NCBI GenBank assembly: GCA_017163975.1
Contig: JAFFSR010000373.1
Span: forward strand, 1,233,501 to 1,297,500
Direction: 5' to 3'
From: Anastatus disparis
Taxonomy: Eukaryota; Arthropoda; Insecta; Hymenoptera; Eupelmidae
DNA length: 64,000 nt
The translations under genes were made by a program, and so were the position numbers. Shown piece by piece: positions 36,225-46,880 of this stretch (the stretch's first letter is position 1; each line of letters starts with the position of its first letter). Under the pieces are notes generated by a model. The model was not told where the DNA came from and ran no database searches. It saw only the letters and a list, made by a program, of their open reading frames with translations.

Positions 36225-37045
36225 ATTCCTACCCCAACAGTAATGGCGACTTCATTAGTTCTAAAAGCGGACCGAAAGTAAAATATAACTGACTTACAAA
36301 ATATTAGCGGGAGTAAGGCACTTTATTCAAACTAAATAAAAAGTTTATAAATTCGAATAATTTCCCTTGAAATTTAAAAAAAAATTATAAAATAAACTAT
36401 GAAATTTTAAAAAAATACTAAATTTCTATAAAAATTCATATTTAGAAAAAATTTTTACATTACATTACATTTTAAAAATAATTTAAATGAAAAAAAATTT
36501 TTTCTTGAAACATTTATTTCACAAATTAAGGTAGTTGTACATCCGTTACATCATTTTAATCACAATTTAAAAACAAAATCATGAATAAGTGGTAAAAATT
36601 TCAAAACGATTCACCGTTTCTAAATTGAAATGAAAAACTTTAAAATTGCAATTATGTCGTGAAAGTCTTCAAAATTGTAATTTTATAGATCTGTATCTCA
36701 ATTTAGAAAAGGTAAATCATTTTAAAATTTTTACCACTTATTTATGATATTTTTTAAAAATTGTGATAAAAATTTTAAAGCATTCCTAATACAATGAATA
36801 TTTTATGATGTAACTGGTGAAAAACCACCTTAATTCAACAATTACAATATTTGATTAGTAAATTATTGACAACATTTATTAAAATATATAATGAAATATA
36901 TAGAACTTTAAAAATACAAATTTAATTTCATCACAGTTATTTTAAACTTAATGTTTTAAAGATTTTATTTATATCAATAAATATAATTCAATTGAACCCG
37001 CTTTTTTGCTGTTAATAAAGTAGCCACGGTTGGGGTAGGATAAAA
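36225..37045. mobile_element. inverted-repeat element with nested TTAA element
   Basis: The ends are imperfect inverted repeats: TTCCTACCCCAACAG.AATGG (left) and GCCACGGTTGGGGTAGGA (right). The same end sequence plus AAAGTAAAAT/GACTT..AAAATATTAG words recurs near 55890-56540. A 300-bp element at 36530-36829, TTAA on both sides, is inserted in its middle (ends GGTAGTTGTACATCC and AAAACCACC). Confidence 0.6.
36530..36829. mobile_element. 300-bp TTAA-flanked hairpin element
   Basis: TTAA at 36526-36529 and 36830-36833. Inverted ends around GTTACATCAT/ATGATGTAAC. The two halves mirror each other with GTGATTA/ TAATCAC-type words. Non-coding. Confidence 0.65.
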
Positions 37046-37254
37046 GTAAAATACGCAACACGAAAGTAAAGTCTATTTCTCCCTCGGAAAGTTACTCCCC
37101 TCGCTACGGTCGGGTCGCAAACTTCTCCTAGAGAAAAATATACGACTTTACTCTGTGGTTGCATGATGTACTATCTTTAAATGAAACAGAAATTTTTCTG
37201 TGGCGTTTTTAAAGAATTTGTATATTAAGGGCTGAAAGTTTCTGCGGGTTTATT

Positions 37255-39100
37255 TTAGATCATGAATTATGAAAGTATTACGATGAAGAACGTTCAGATA
37301 AGATATCGGTAATTTGGATTTGACAGATTGATTACGGCAAAAAAGCAGCTAATTTTAAGCTATTTTACGAAGGTCAGAGTCATTTTTTTCATTGATTTCC
37401 GAAGGTACGCCGATGACTTCTTTTCGAAGTTGGCAGTGTACTCACTGTTTTAAGGAAATTATGCCGCGGGAAAATATTGGATTTCACGGATAATTTACGG
37501 TAAATTATCCACTTGCTACTTTTCACTCTGCAGTGATATTTCACAGAATACCATACTAATAAGATCATGAATTATGAAAGTATTACGATGAAGAAAGTTT
37601 AGCTAAGATATCAGTAATTCGGATTTGACAGATTGATTACGGCAAAAAAGCGGCAAACTTTCAGCTATTTTACGATGGTCTAAGTCATTTTTTTCATCGA
37701 TTTTTTAAGGTACGCCGCCAACTTCTTTTCGAAGTTGGCTGTGTACTCACTTTTTCAAGGAAATTATGACGTGGCAAAATATTGGATTTTACGCATAATT
37801 TACGGCAAATTATCTACTTCCTACTTTTCACTCTGCAGTGATATTTCACATAATACCATACCAATAAGATCATGAATTATGAAAGTATTACGATGAAGAA
37901 CGTTCAGCTAAGATATCGGTAATTCGGATTTGACAGATTGATTAAGGCAAAAAAGCGGCAAATTTTCAGCTATTTTACGATGGTCTAAGTCATTTTTTTC
38001 ATTGATTTCTGAAGGTACGTCGCTAACTTCTTTTCGAAGTTGGCAGTATACTCACTTTTTCAAGGAAATTATCACGTGGCAAAATATTGGAATTTACGCA
38101 TAATTTACGGATAATTTACGGCAAATTATCCTATTCCTACTTTTCACTCTGCAGTGATATTTCACATAATACCATACCAATAAGATCATGAATTATGAAA
38201 GTATTACGATGAAGAACGTTCAGCTAAGATATCGGTAATTCGGATTTGACAGATTGATTACGGCAAAAAAGCGGCAAATTTTCAGCTATTTTACGATGGT
38301 CTAAGTCATTTTTTTCATCGATTTCTGAAGGTACGCCGCTAACTTCTTTTCGAAGTTGGCAGTGTACTCACTTTTTCAAGGAAATTATGACGTGGCAAAA
38401 TATTGGATTTTACGCATAATTTACGGATAATTTACGGCAAATTATCCTATTCCTACTTTTCACTCTGCAGTGATATTTCACATAATACCATACCAATAAG
38501 ATCATGAATTATGAAAGTATTACGATGAAGAACGTTCAGCTAAGATATCGGTAATTCGGATTTGACAGATTGATTACGGCAAAAAAGCGGCAAATTTTCA
38601 GCTATTGTACGATGGTCTAAGTCATTTTTTTCATCGATTTTTTAAGGTACGCCGCTAACTTCTTTTCGAAGTTGGCAGTGTATTCAGTTTTTCAAGGAAA
38701 TTATGAAGTGGCAAAATATTGGATTTTACGCATAATTTACGGATAATTTACGGCAAATTATCCTATTCCTACTTTTCACTCTGCAGTGATATTTCACATA
38801 ATACCATACCCATAAGATCATGAATTATGAAAGTATTACGATGAAGAACGTTCAGCTAAGATATCGGTAATTCGGATTTGACAGATTGATTACGGCAAAA
38901 AAGCGGCAAATTTTGAGCTATTTTACGATGGTCTAAGTCTTTTTTTTCATTGATTTCTGAAGGTACGCCGCTAACTTCTTTTTGAAGTTGGTGGTGTACT
39001 TACTTTTTTAAGGAAGTTATGTCGCGGCAAAATATTGGATTTCACGGATAATTGACGGATAATTTACGGCAAATTATCCAATAGTTATTTTTATAGTACA
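37255..39100 (-). repeat. right-arm tandem array, ~312-bp units (inverted)
   Basis: The mirror of the left arm. TTTTCACTCTGCAGTGATAT recurs at about 37519, 37826, 38142, 38457 and 38772. Inner units are more similar to one another than to the outermost, which suggests ongoing homogenisation. Confidence 0.85.
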
Positions 39101-39139
39101 GAGAAAGTACTGAGCCAACTTCAGGGGAGTCTTCACAAG

Positions 39140-40011
39140 CCAGCACGTCGTAATTATCCTCGTCGAAAGTTTGATGTGCGAGGTTTGGATGAGACTTGGC
39201 AAGCTGATTCGGTAGAGATGGAACCTTATTCTCGATAAAACAAAGGCTACGAATACATGCTTACAGTTATAGATGTTTTTTCAAAATACGCCTGGGCTGT
39301 TCCAGTAAAACAAAAAACTGGTATGATAAGTCTGTATTAACAAAAGGTAGAGTGCCTAAGAATCTTCACACCGACCGAGGCAAGGAGTTCTATAATACCA
39401 ATTTCCAGAATCTCATGCAACAATATAAAATCAATCTCTACTCGACGTATAGTAATCTCAAGGCGTCTATTTGCGAACGCTTTAATCGTACGCTCAAAAA
39501 CAAAATGTGGAAACAGTTTAGTTTACGTGGTAACTAGAAGTATATTGATATTATCTCTAATTTGATCGACAAGTACAATGATGAGAAGCATCGGACTATT
39601 AATATGAAACCGAAAGATGTTACAGCTGAAAACGAAGCTGAAGTTCTTCGACGATTCAAGCGTAATGTTAATTTAATAGAAACGAAACGAAAAAAGTTTA
39701 AAGTTGGTGATAAAGTACGAGTGAGCAAGTTGAAACAAGTATTCGAAAAAGGATACACACCCAACTGGTCTACTGAAATATTTACTTTACACCGAGTTTG
39801 AAAAACAAAACCAGTTACTTTTCTCTTGCAGGATTACAAAGATCAACCAATAGCTGGAGGTTTTTATGAACAAGAATTACAAAGTTTCGAATATCCTGAT
39901 TACTATCTTGTAGAGAAGATTCTTAGAAGACGTGGAAATGAAGTATTAGTGAAGTGGCTTGTTTTCGACAATACTCACAATAGTTGGATTAATAAAGCAG
40001 ATGCTCAATAA
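39140..40011 (+). pseudogene. Polinton integrase, core and chromodomain (C-terminal piece)
   Basis: Retroviral-type integrase core. The first Asp is in WQADSVEM (about 39205), the second in HTDRGKEF (about 39370) and the Glu in ASICERFNRTLK (about 39475). The C-terminus has an SH3-like segment (KKFKVGDKVRVSK, about 39695) and a chromodomain (YYLVEKILRRRGNEVLVKW, about 39905). Lesions: TAA at 39235, a deletion plus frameshift near 39320-39345 between the first and second Asp, TAG at 39535 and TGA at 39799. In Polintons this enzyme inserts the element. Separated from its first 13 codons by the foldback transposon. Confidence 0.85.
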
Positions 40012-40066
40012 GTATTTTGTAATTAATTTATAAAGAATAAAAACTTACAAATAATTCAACGTAATC

Positions 40067-40474
40067 ATGTATCGAATACAGCAAAACCGTCTTGAAAGTT
40101 TTAAAAATTGGCCTTCGAGTATTTTAAAACCTGAAGATTTAGCTGCAGCAGGATTTTATTACACTGGTGAAATAGATACAGTCCGTTGCTTTGAATGTTC
40201 TACAGAAATTTGTAAATGGGAAATTGATGACAATCCATTATTGGAGCACAAAAAGTGGAATGGCTATTGCCGCTTCATCTGAGGTATACCTAGTCAAAAT
40301 GATTCTGCTGAAGAAAATACCAATAGATGTAAAATTCGTCTTGATAATGAAGTAGAAGTCGCATTTATACCCTGTGGACACTGTTGTAGTTGTTCTCATT
40401 GTTCATCCATTGTTCGAAAATGTGTAAATTGTAGAAAAGTTATTAATCAAAGAATGCGAATTTACATATCATAA
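40067..40474 (+). pseudogene. inhibitor-of-apoptosis (IAP) protein, BIR + RING
   Basis: Codons 1-71 contain a BIR zinc-binding fold: C..C (VRCFECS), then W.....PLLEHKKW...C with His and Cys in place. A TGA at 40280 ends this frame, but the same frame continues to 40474 with a C-terminal RING finger (FIPCGHCCSCSHC...CVNCRKVI). The second RING cysteine, normally C-x-x-C at the start, is Arg here (NRCKIRLDN). IAPs block caspases in insect cells and are carried by baculoviruses and some Polintons. The position between integrase and PolB is consistent with element cargo. Confidence 0.8.
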
Positions 40475-40669
40475 TTATTTGAGAAAAATGTATTTAATAA
40501 TGTATATTACTAATTTAAAATAAAATAAACACATTTTGAAATTAAACATTAAATTTATTATCATACTATATTTTATTTATACACATCCTCATAATTATAT
40601 ATATTAATTATAAATACTTATTATAAACACTTATTATGAACACTTATTATAAACACTTATATACAGTCA
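40475..40669. repeat. intergenic region with tandem AACACTTATTAT units
   Basis: Lies between the convergent IAP and PolB genes. Four to five imperfect ~15-bp units (TTATAAACACTTAT) at about 40612-40662, and AATAAA signals near 40520. Confidence 0.5.
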
Positions 40670-43600
40670 CTAAGCATTTGAAAATTCAATGATATGACCT
40701 CCTTTGTATGTTATGAAAAGTTTGAGTTTATTTGCAGCACTCTGCATTTCTTCTAAAAACTTTTCATCTTTTTCAAACACTTCGCATATTTTCCATTGCA
40801 TTCATCCTTCATTAAACCAACAATTTTCTTGTTGGCAGGAGGAATGTCGAATTGGTTAGGCTGTGGGTAGTCTGAGGTGTCGAACTCATGGATGTCCCGT
40901 TTCATTATCTTGTACATATCAATGTTCGTCATTTCATACACCAAGCTATCAGTATCGGTGTACAATAGCTTACAATTGGCTCCATTTTTTGGTACGTTGT
41001 CCAGCATATAGTCATAATCGAAGCGATATACAAGGGTTTTGGACAAATCTAGTACAGAGAGCCCGATGTAGATAGGTTTCCTGATGCAAATCTCTGTTCG
41101 TAAGAGCTGAATAGCCACAAGATTTTCATCAAAGATGGCACAACTACTGAAGTTAGGTCTGGCAATGAGTGCCTTTGCATCATAGCGTCCTTTCCATTTA
41201 CTGACGAGCTTGATGTCCACATGTTTTCGCTCGTTCTCTATGGTTTTTCCATAAACAGCGTTGTTGAAGAATTTGAAGAGCATCTTCTCAAACTCATTCT
41301 TAGCATTTTTTCTCTTCTTGCTGTTCAAGTCGATGTACTTTTTGAGCCATCGACTTTGATCAAATTGAAGAGCTCGATGAATTTTCTTTAGACGTAATCC
41401 ATGGAGTAGTGCCTGCTTCAATGCACGATAATGAAGGACATAACGCTTCTTATCGTGCAAAGTTGTCATCAATTTAGTCTGTTTAGAATCTGGAGGTGCT
41501 CTGTGCTCAGCACAAAATGGCATATCCTTATGTTTGTCGTGAAGAGATTTAGGATATTCCAAGTCCAATTCCAGTATGTAACCGAATGGATAGTCATCAG
41601 GAATATCGATAAAGGTATATCTGTCCAGGTTATCCACCCATCTGAAGCCACCAGATGGTGATGGCTCAGTCATGGCCCAACCGTAAAAGTTATTGACGTC
41701 GTAATACATCAAATATTTTTCATCTTCGTTGGGATTATAATCTTGTCCCATGTACGGTTTATTCGCTTTGTCATAGCGATTGCAGCACTGACTGATCCCA
41801 CCTTGTATACCTCGTTCGATAAACATAAGCATGTCGATATCACTCAGAAGTTCTAATTTTACCTGAGTATACTTTAACATTGCATCCCACGTCAATCTAG
41901 GAGTAATGTGATAGTGGGCAGGATCCAAGTCATATACCTCGAGACAATTTTTTCTAAAATTCTCAAAGACTTCAGCTAAAAGTAAAACATCAGTTTTAAG
42001 ATACAAATCTGAGTACTGTTCGAGTGTTTGAATATTGAATGTCTGCCAAACTTGTTTCGCATGTTCATAATCTTCATCACTGATGTGAGCTTCGTACAAG
42101 CTGCTGTAGAAACTCTCCTCTGATGGAAGTTCAATTTCTTCCAGCTTGTTCAAAGAGCTAACATAGTCATACGGAAAGACACCTTTTCTCTTTAAAAGCA
42201 TGATTTGATCTGTAGTAAATCCATCGGTTTGTTGGAAAATATGATCTACGATGTCATATTTTTCTAAGTATGACGACAGCTTATCCAGCGATGAAGCCAT
42301 GAATTGGAACGACTCAATGAAGCGTAAGTTTATATCAGTTTCTTCTACAAACTTTGTGAAAGATATATATCTTTTCTTAGTTTGTGGAAGAAGCGTCACT
42401 CGTCCTGGAAAACAAGTAGCGATCTCTTTTATAAAAATATGTGCATCGTATCCGCTTAGGTTATGAAAGATCACTGGTATCGTTCCGTGAATCTTGATAT
42501 TTGATGTTGCATTCGTTGTGCACAGGTCCTCGATATGCACCAGTGAGATGACAGTGATCTCTAACTTTCTTTTCTTCAGAAGTAAAAGACTTCTGACAAA
42601 TATGACACAAGCGAGCACTATTGAATCTGAACTTTTCCATCATTGGCTTCGGATTTTTATACATATCTTGTAATTTTACAGCTAATACGTGAAGATTCTT
42701 CACGAACCACTTGGCTAGTGTTTCATCTAGTTGTTCGCTTTGCCTGTAGCTTTTGTGTTCCGATAAAGTGTCATCATAGTCACACTTTACGTAATATCCA
42801 ACACTGTAAGCCTCGTGTAACTGATAGGCACGTTTTTGATTTTCTATTAGTTGAAGCAAACATTCAAAATCTGCATAAATCACGAACGGTACAGGAATAT
42901 TGTTCATAAAATTTTTAAATTGCAAAATACAATCTCTTTTGTCAGGGAGAGTAACTTTGCATTTATTTAAATTTTCACAGTCCATTACATGCGCTGCTAG
43001 TTTTTTAGCTGTTATAAAATAATGCAAACATCGATCGCAAATATACATTTTGTGACTGTTTGCACTCAATTGTTTTCCAACTAGTCGAGACAGACTTTTT
43101 ATCCAAATGTAGTGGTGCTTATAATCAATGATGTCGAAAGAATCGTTAAGTTGTTGTTCTTCTTCATCTTCGTCTTCATCGATGTAGAACTTCTCGACTA
43201 AAAGAAGATTCACGTGCTTATTCTTCTTGCACGTTGATACATCACACGGTGAAACAACAAACTTATTTCCTGTCTTATTCAAAAAATAAACATTCACAGA
43301 GATATCATTCTGCTTCTCAAACTTTCCAACATTTTTTAGATCAACTGGAAACTCTATCCCTTTAAAGCTTAATTTATCTTTATATTGCTCATAGGATGAA
43401 ACCATGTGAGCATTTTTTTGTATTGGATGTAAAGCTGACAGAATAGCCCACTTAAAACATTGATCATCCTTATTTTCGACATTTATACAGGCTCTCTTCT
43501 TCTTGATGAAATCAGGCACTTCAACATAAGAATTACTTCCTCTCATGGGATTGAATTTATTAATATTAAGTACTAAATGTAGTATCGCATGTAGAGTCCA

Positions 43601-43770
43601 GCCTGATTCCTGTTCTGCAAATTCTTCCATGTCGTTCTTGATGGGTTGCTCAATGTTCAATAAAAACCATTCATCAAGATTGGTAGTAGAATGTATATCA
43701 GCAGTCTTTGTATTGAAATATTTGATGTCATAAGCTTCAACTTCATGAAAGCACTTATTGGAAAAGAATA
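40670..43770 (-). pseudogene. Polinton protein-primed DNA polymerase B, broken
   Basis: Two long frames (43660-42461 and 42618-40753). The exonuclease domain has YADFECLL (Exo I, about 42860) and HNLSGYDAHIF (Exo II, about 42450). The polymerase domain has YYDVNNFYGWAM (motif A, about 41690), FFNNAVYGKTIEN (motif B, about 41250) and YTDTDSLVYEM (motif C, about 40950). A one-base frameshift lies near 42500. The C-terminus is cut short: after DECNGKYAK the usual thumb region (100+ residues) is missing and a different 39-residue tail in another frame runs to 40670. The N-terminus is cut at about 43760, where coding sequence of another gene begins on the opposite strand. Confidence 0.9.
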
Positions 43771-44249
43771 AGTGTGAAAATCGATGGCTTGAACTGAATT
43801 ATCATGGACTTCTTTGGAGTTCAGGAAATATTCCCTATGAGGGTCTTGGTAATACATTGCGAACCATCCTCAACGGTGCTGAAGTTTATGCAAAAGGGTT
43901 GGAGAAAGTCAAGTGGCTTAGACGATTTCTACCTGATTGGTAATTATTATTTAATATATTATTCAAATTTAACATTAATTTTTTTATGATTTTTTGTTAC
44001 AGGTTGGTTCATAATATCGAAGATTTGGGATGCCCATCTCTTAAAAAACTTCCTCCGGGGGATCTAACTTCTTGCACACATCACTGTGCAAGTTTGCATA
44101 CAATGTGTGCTTCGCGCAACGCACACGCAATGAAAAAATGGTTGTTAGATCAACAACAAGAGAAAACATCTGCTTTAAATTTAATGTATAATCAAACAAA
44201 AAAAAAATACTTAAATAATAGAAAGAAACCCCGTACCTTGGAGAGGTAA
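43765..44249 (+). pseudogene. Polinton small-protein family, copy 3, 5'-truncated, with an intron
   Basis: Starts abruptly in the middle of the family (equivalent to residue ~52 of copy 1) with WLELNYHGLLWSSGNIPYEG, then KVKWLRRFLPDW. A GT-AG intron of 62 nt (43941-44002, GTAATT...TTGTTACAG) restores the frame to HNIEDLGCPSLKKL, followed by the C-terminal CTHH...C pattern and KKWLLDQQQ. The stop is at 44247. Missing first 50 codons and no start codon. Copies 1 and 2 lack the intron. Confidence 0.65.
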
Positions 44250-44281
44250 AGAGCCACATGGGTGGCTGGTTGTACCTCACA

Positions 44282-44309
44282 GATGAGAGCGTTGGTTGGG
44301 GCTCTCATC
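44282..44309 (+). promoter_or_regulatory. conserved Polinton RNA hairpin, copy C
   Basis: GATGAGAGC and GCTCTCATC form a perfect 9-bp stem around a GTTGGTTGGG loop, preceded by GGTTGTACCTCACA and by another small hairpin (AGCCAC-ATGG-GTGGCT, 44252-44267). It lies 32 bp after the stop of copy 3, on its sense strand. Confidence 0.65.
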
Positions 44310-46000
44310 ATCCCCTTTAGAAAATAAGATTTTTTTCTTTATTATGTTGAAAAAAAAATATTTTATCTTAATAAACAATTAAAATTTTTTTTTTGAAATA
44401 ACTTTTTTTTTATCATACCTTCTCATGTAAGATATTATCTTGACATAAGTAATATACTCTAATGCTGAGAGAAAATTACTTGACTAGATGTTTTCAAATA
44501 TTAAATAGTTCAATTTGATTGCATTGAACTGTTTAATACTCGAAAAATATTGAATAAAACAATAATAAATAAGTTTTCAATTAAAAAAATGGGTATTTTC
44601 AAAAACTGCTTGATGCGGTCATTTTGACTATTGACCATTTGCCAGATCTCTCAATCTAATATAGATACAAAGTTGAAAATTAATATATAAGTTTACTATG
44701 TTTAATAAATAAAAAAGAAGCTGTTTCTGAGACTGTTTGTTATATATTTCTATTTTACAGTCTTCATACACTAGCGTACACTCATGAAATGCATAGGTTG
44801 CAAGTCTGTGTAAGTTTCCAGTAAAAGAAATGAGTGACTTAGAGTTTTAAATTATTATTCTGTTTTGTTTATTAAACATAACAAACTTAAATATGAATTT
44901 CCAAACTTCAATCCCTTTCAGTTTTAGAGATTTGGAAAAAATGACTAACAGTTGTAGTTTTCAAAAATCCAAATACTCAAAATACATAATAAATTAAAAT
45001 TTTATTATTTGTTGCTTTTTTTGAAGAATACATAAATATGAAATAGTTTAATACAATAAGATTGAACTATTTCATGCTTGAAAACATGTGTTATGGTTTC
45101 AGTCTTAAAAAATCATTCATTATAATGTCATGTAATTTTTAACATAAATTGAAAAGTGATACCTTATAATGTTAAAGTAAGATAATTATGTTGAATGTTT
45201 TTTTTTATATAAAATAATTCAATCTTATTGTATTAAACTATTTTGTATTTAGATATTCTGAAAAAAAGCATTAAATAATAAGATTTTAATTTATTAATAT
45301 GTATTTTTTAGCATTTAGACTATATGGGGAGGTTCGACTCAATAATTTTTCTAGATCTCTTAAACCAAGAGAGATAGAGGATTGGAAAATGGTATGCAAG
45401 TTTGTCATGTTTAATAAATAAAAAAGGAACTGTTTCTGAGACTGTTTGTTATATATTTGTATTTTACAGTCTTCATACACTAGCGTACACTCATGAAATG
45501 CATAGGGTGTAAGTTTCCAGTAAAAACAAATAAATGACTTGAAGTTTTTAATTATTATTCTTTTTGTTTATTAAACAGAACAAACTTAAACATCAATTTC
45601 CAAACCCCTATCCCTTTCAGTTTTAGAGATTTGGAAAAATGACTGACAGTTGTAGTTTTCAAAAATCCAAATACTCAAAAATACATATAAATAAATTAGA
45701 ATCTCATTATTTATTGCTTATTTTGAGAATATATAAATATAAAATAGTTTAATGCAATAAGATTGAACTATTTCATGCTTGAAAACATGTGTTATATGGT
45801 TTCAGTCTTAAAAAATCATTCATTATAATGTTATGTGATTTTTAATATAAATCGAAAGTGATACCTTATAATGTTAAAGTAAGGTATAAAACACACACAA
45901 AAAAAAAGATTTTTTTCTTTTATTTTTTTTGTTTTTCAATTTTATGTTTCTTGTTTAAATAATGTTTTACTTGTTCTAAAAAGAACAGATTGTTAAAAAT
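44310..46000. repeat. non-coding Polinton region with a ~709-bp-offset duplication
   Basis: AT-rich. About 44690-45200 recurs at about 45400-45890. The best conserved part is CTGTTTCTGAGACTGTTTGT then a TTTTACAG acceptor-like site and CTTCATACACTAGCGTACAC (44761 and 45469). No reading frame longer than chance. Confidence 0.6.
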
Positions 46001-46178
46001 TTGTCAATCGGTAGAGGGAAAGAGAGAGAGAAAAATTAAAGAAAGTTTTGCTTCATGAATCGCTTTCGAAAAAATCATGAAAATTGTAAAACAAGAATAT
46101 AAAACACTCACATTTTTGTTTGTTCCTTTTTTTTTATACATCTTTCAAGTGAGAGGGAATAAAAATAAGAAAGGAAAA

Positions 46179-46228
46179 TCTCTTTCAGATACATGCTGCG
46201 TACGAAAAAAAAATGTATCTGAAAGAGA
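46179..46228. repeat. 16-bp-stem hairpin in GA-rich region
   Basis: TCTCTTTCAGATACAT and ATGTATCTGAAAGAGA pair around an 18-base loop, inside a GAGA-rich tract (46020-46340). Confidence 0.6.
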
Positions 46229-46464
46229 GAGAAAGAGAGAACAAGAGAGAAAGAAAAGAACTCTCACATATTTTTTTCTATTGCTTTTGTATATCTTATA
46301 AAAAAATTGTGAGAGAGAAAGAGAGAGAGAAAAAAGAAGAAAAAGTCTCATCAATTTTAATTATTTTATATTAATCTTGAAAATTATGAGATGATGCGTC
46401 CACGAATATCCTCCGCGAAGATGAATCTCTTCTTCTTCTTTTTCAATAAAATTTCTTTTCAATG

Positions 46465-46880
46465 ATTTGAGAAATTTAGAGTTTCCATTGCACGAAAACT
46501 ATGTTTGAAATTAGATCTTACGTTCTTGAATGGAGAGGTTGAAATTTAGAGTTTTCATTGCACGGAAACTACTGCCCAAACGTCATGTTGTTGAATGCTG
46601 AAGTGAGACTGAACTTTCGCACGTCAAGTAAATGAGGCCTCGAGTGATTGGATGTTTGCTGCGATGAATTCCATGACTGATCATCTGCCGCGATTCCTTT
46701 GGACTGAGCCCGTAAACGCAAAACTGCTTGTATTTACGCACTTTCACGCAGCAGCGCCGCGCCAATCAAACGTTGGCTTCCCCCAGTTTCGACCACAGTT
46801 GCAGGTACATATATATATAGCGTTTAATGGCTGTAACTTCACTCATTCTTTTGACTTTGATTGGAAAGTTATTAGTAATA
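46465..46880 (+). promoter_or_regulatory. upstream region of the rightmost Polinton gene
   Basis: Contains two copies of GAAATTTAGAGTTTYCATTGCACG (about 46471 and 46533) and a TATA-like ACATATATATATAGCG at 46807-46822, about 65 bp before the ATG at 46881. Confidence 0.45.

Larger units (their letters stand above)
31002..39130. mobile_element. 8.1-kb foldback (FB-like) transposon in the Polinton integrase
   Basis: Flanked by perfect 9-bp direct repeats CTTCACAAG (30993-31001, 39131-39139). The outermost ~70 bp are perfect inverted repeats starting ACTCCCCTGAAGTTGGCTC. Inside these, both arms are tandem arrays of a ~305-318-bp unit: about six units at 31054-33010 plus a remnant at 33568-33800, and about six inverted units at 37255-39100. 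The middle holds a transposase-like C-terminal relic (35133-35411, minus) and further inserted elements. Long internally repetitive arms with a 9-bp duplication match Drosophila FB-type elements of the Mutator superfamily. Confidence 0.85.

Noticed and set aside
31002..39130. CRISPR array, because of regular ~315-bp repeats
   Set aside because: Units are long, contiguous and inverted between arms in a eukaryotic transposon; there are no short repeats with unique spacers.
40863..42909. Several plus-strand frames across the PolB region
   Set aside because: Antisense to the polymerase, whose motifs are clear on the minus strand.
46077..46354. Frames over the GAGA-rich tract
   Set aside because: Low-complexity purine/pyrimidine runs produce open frames on both strands by chance.
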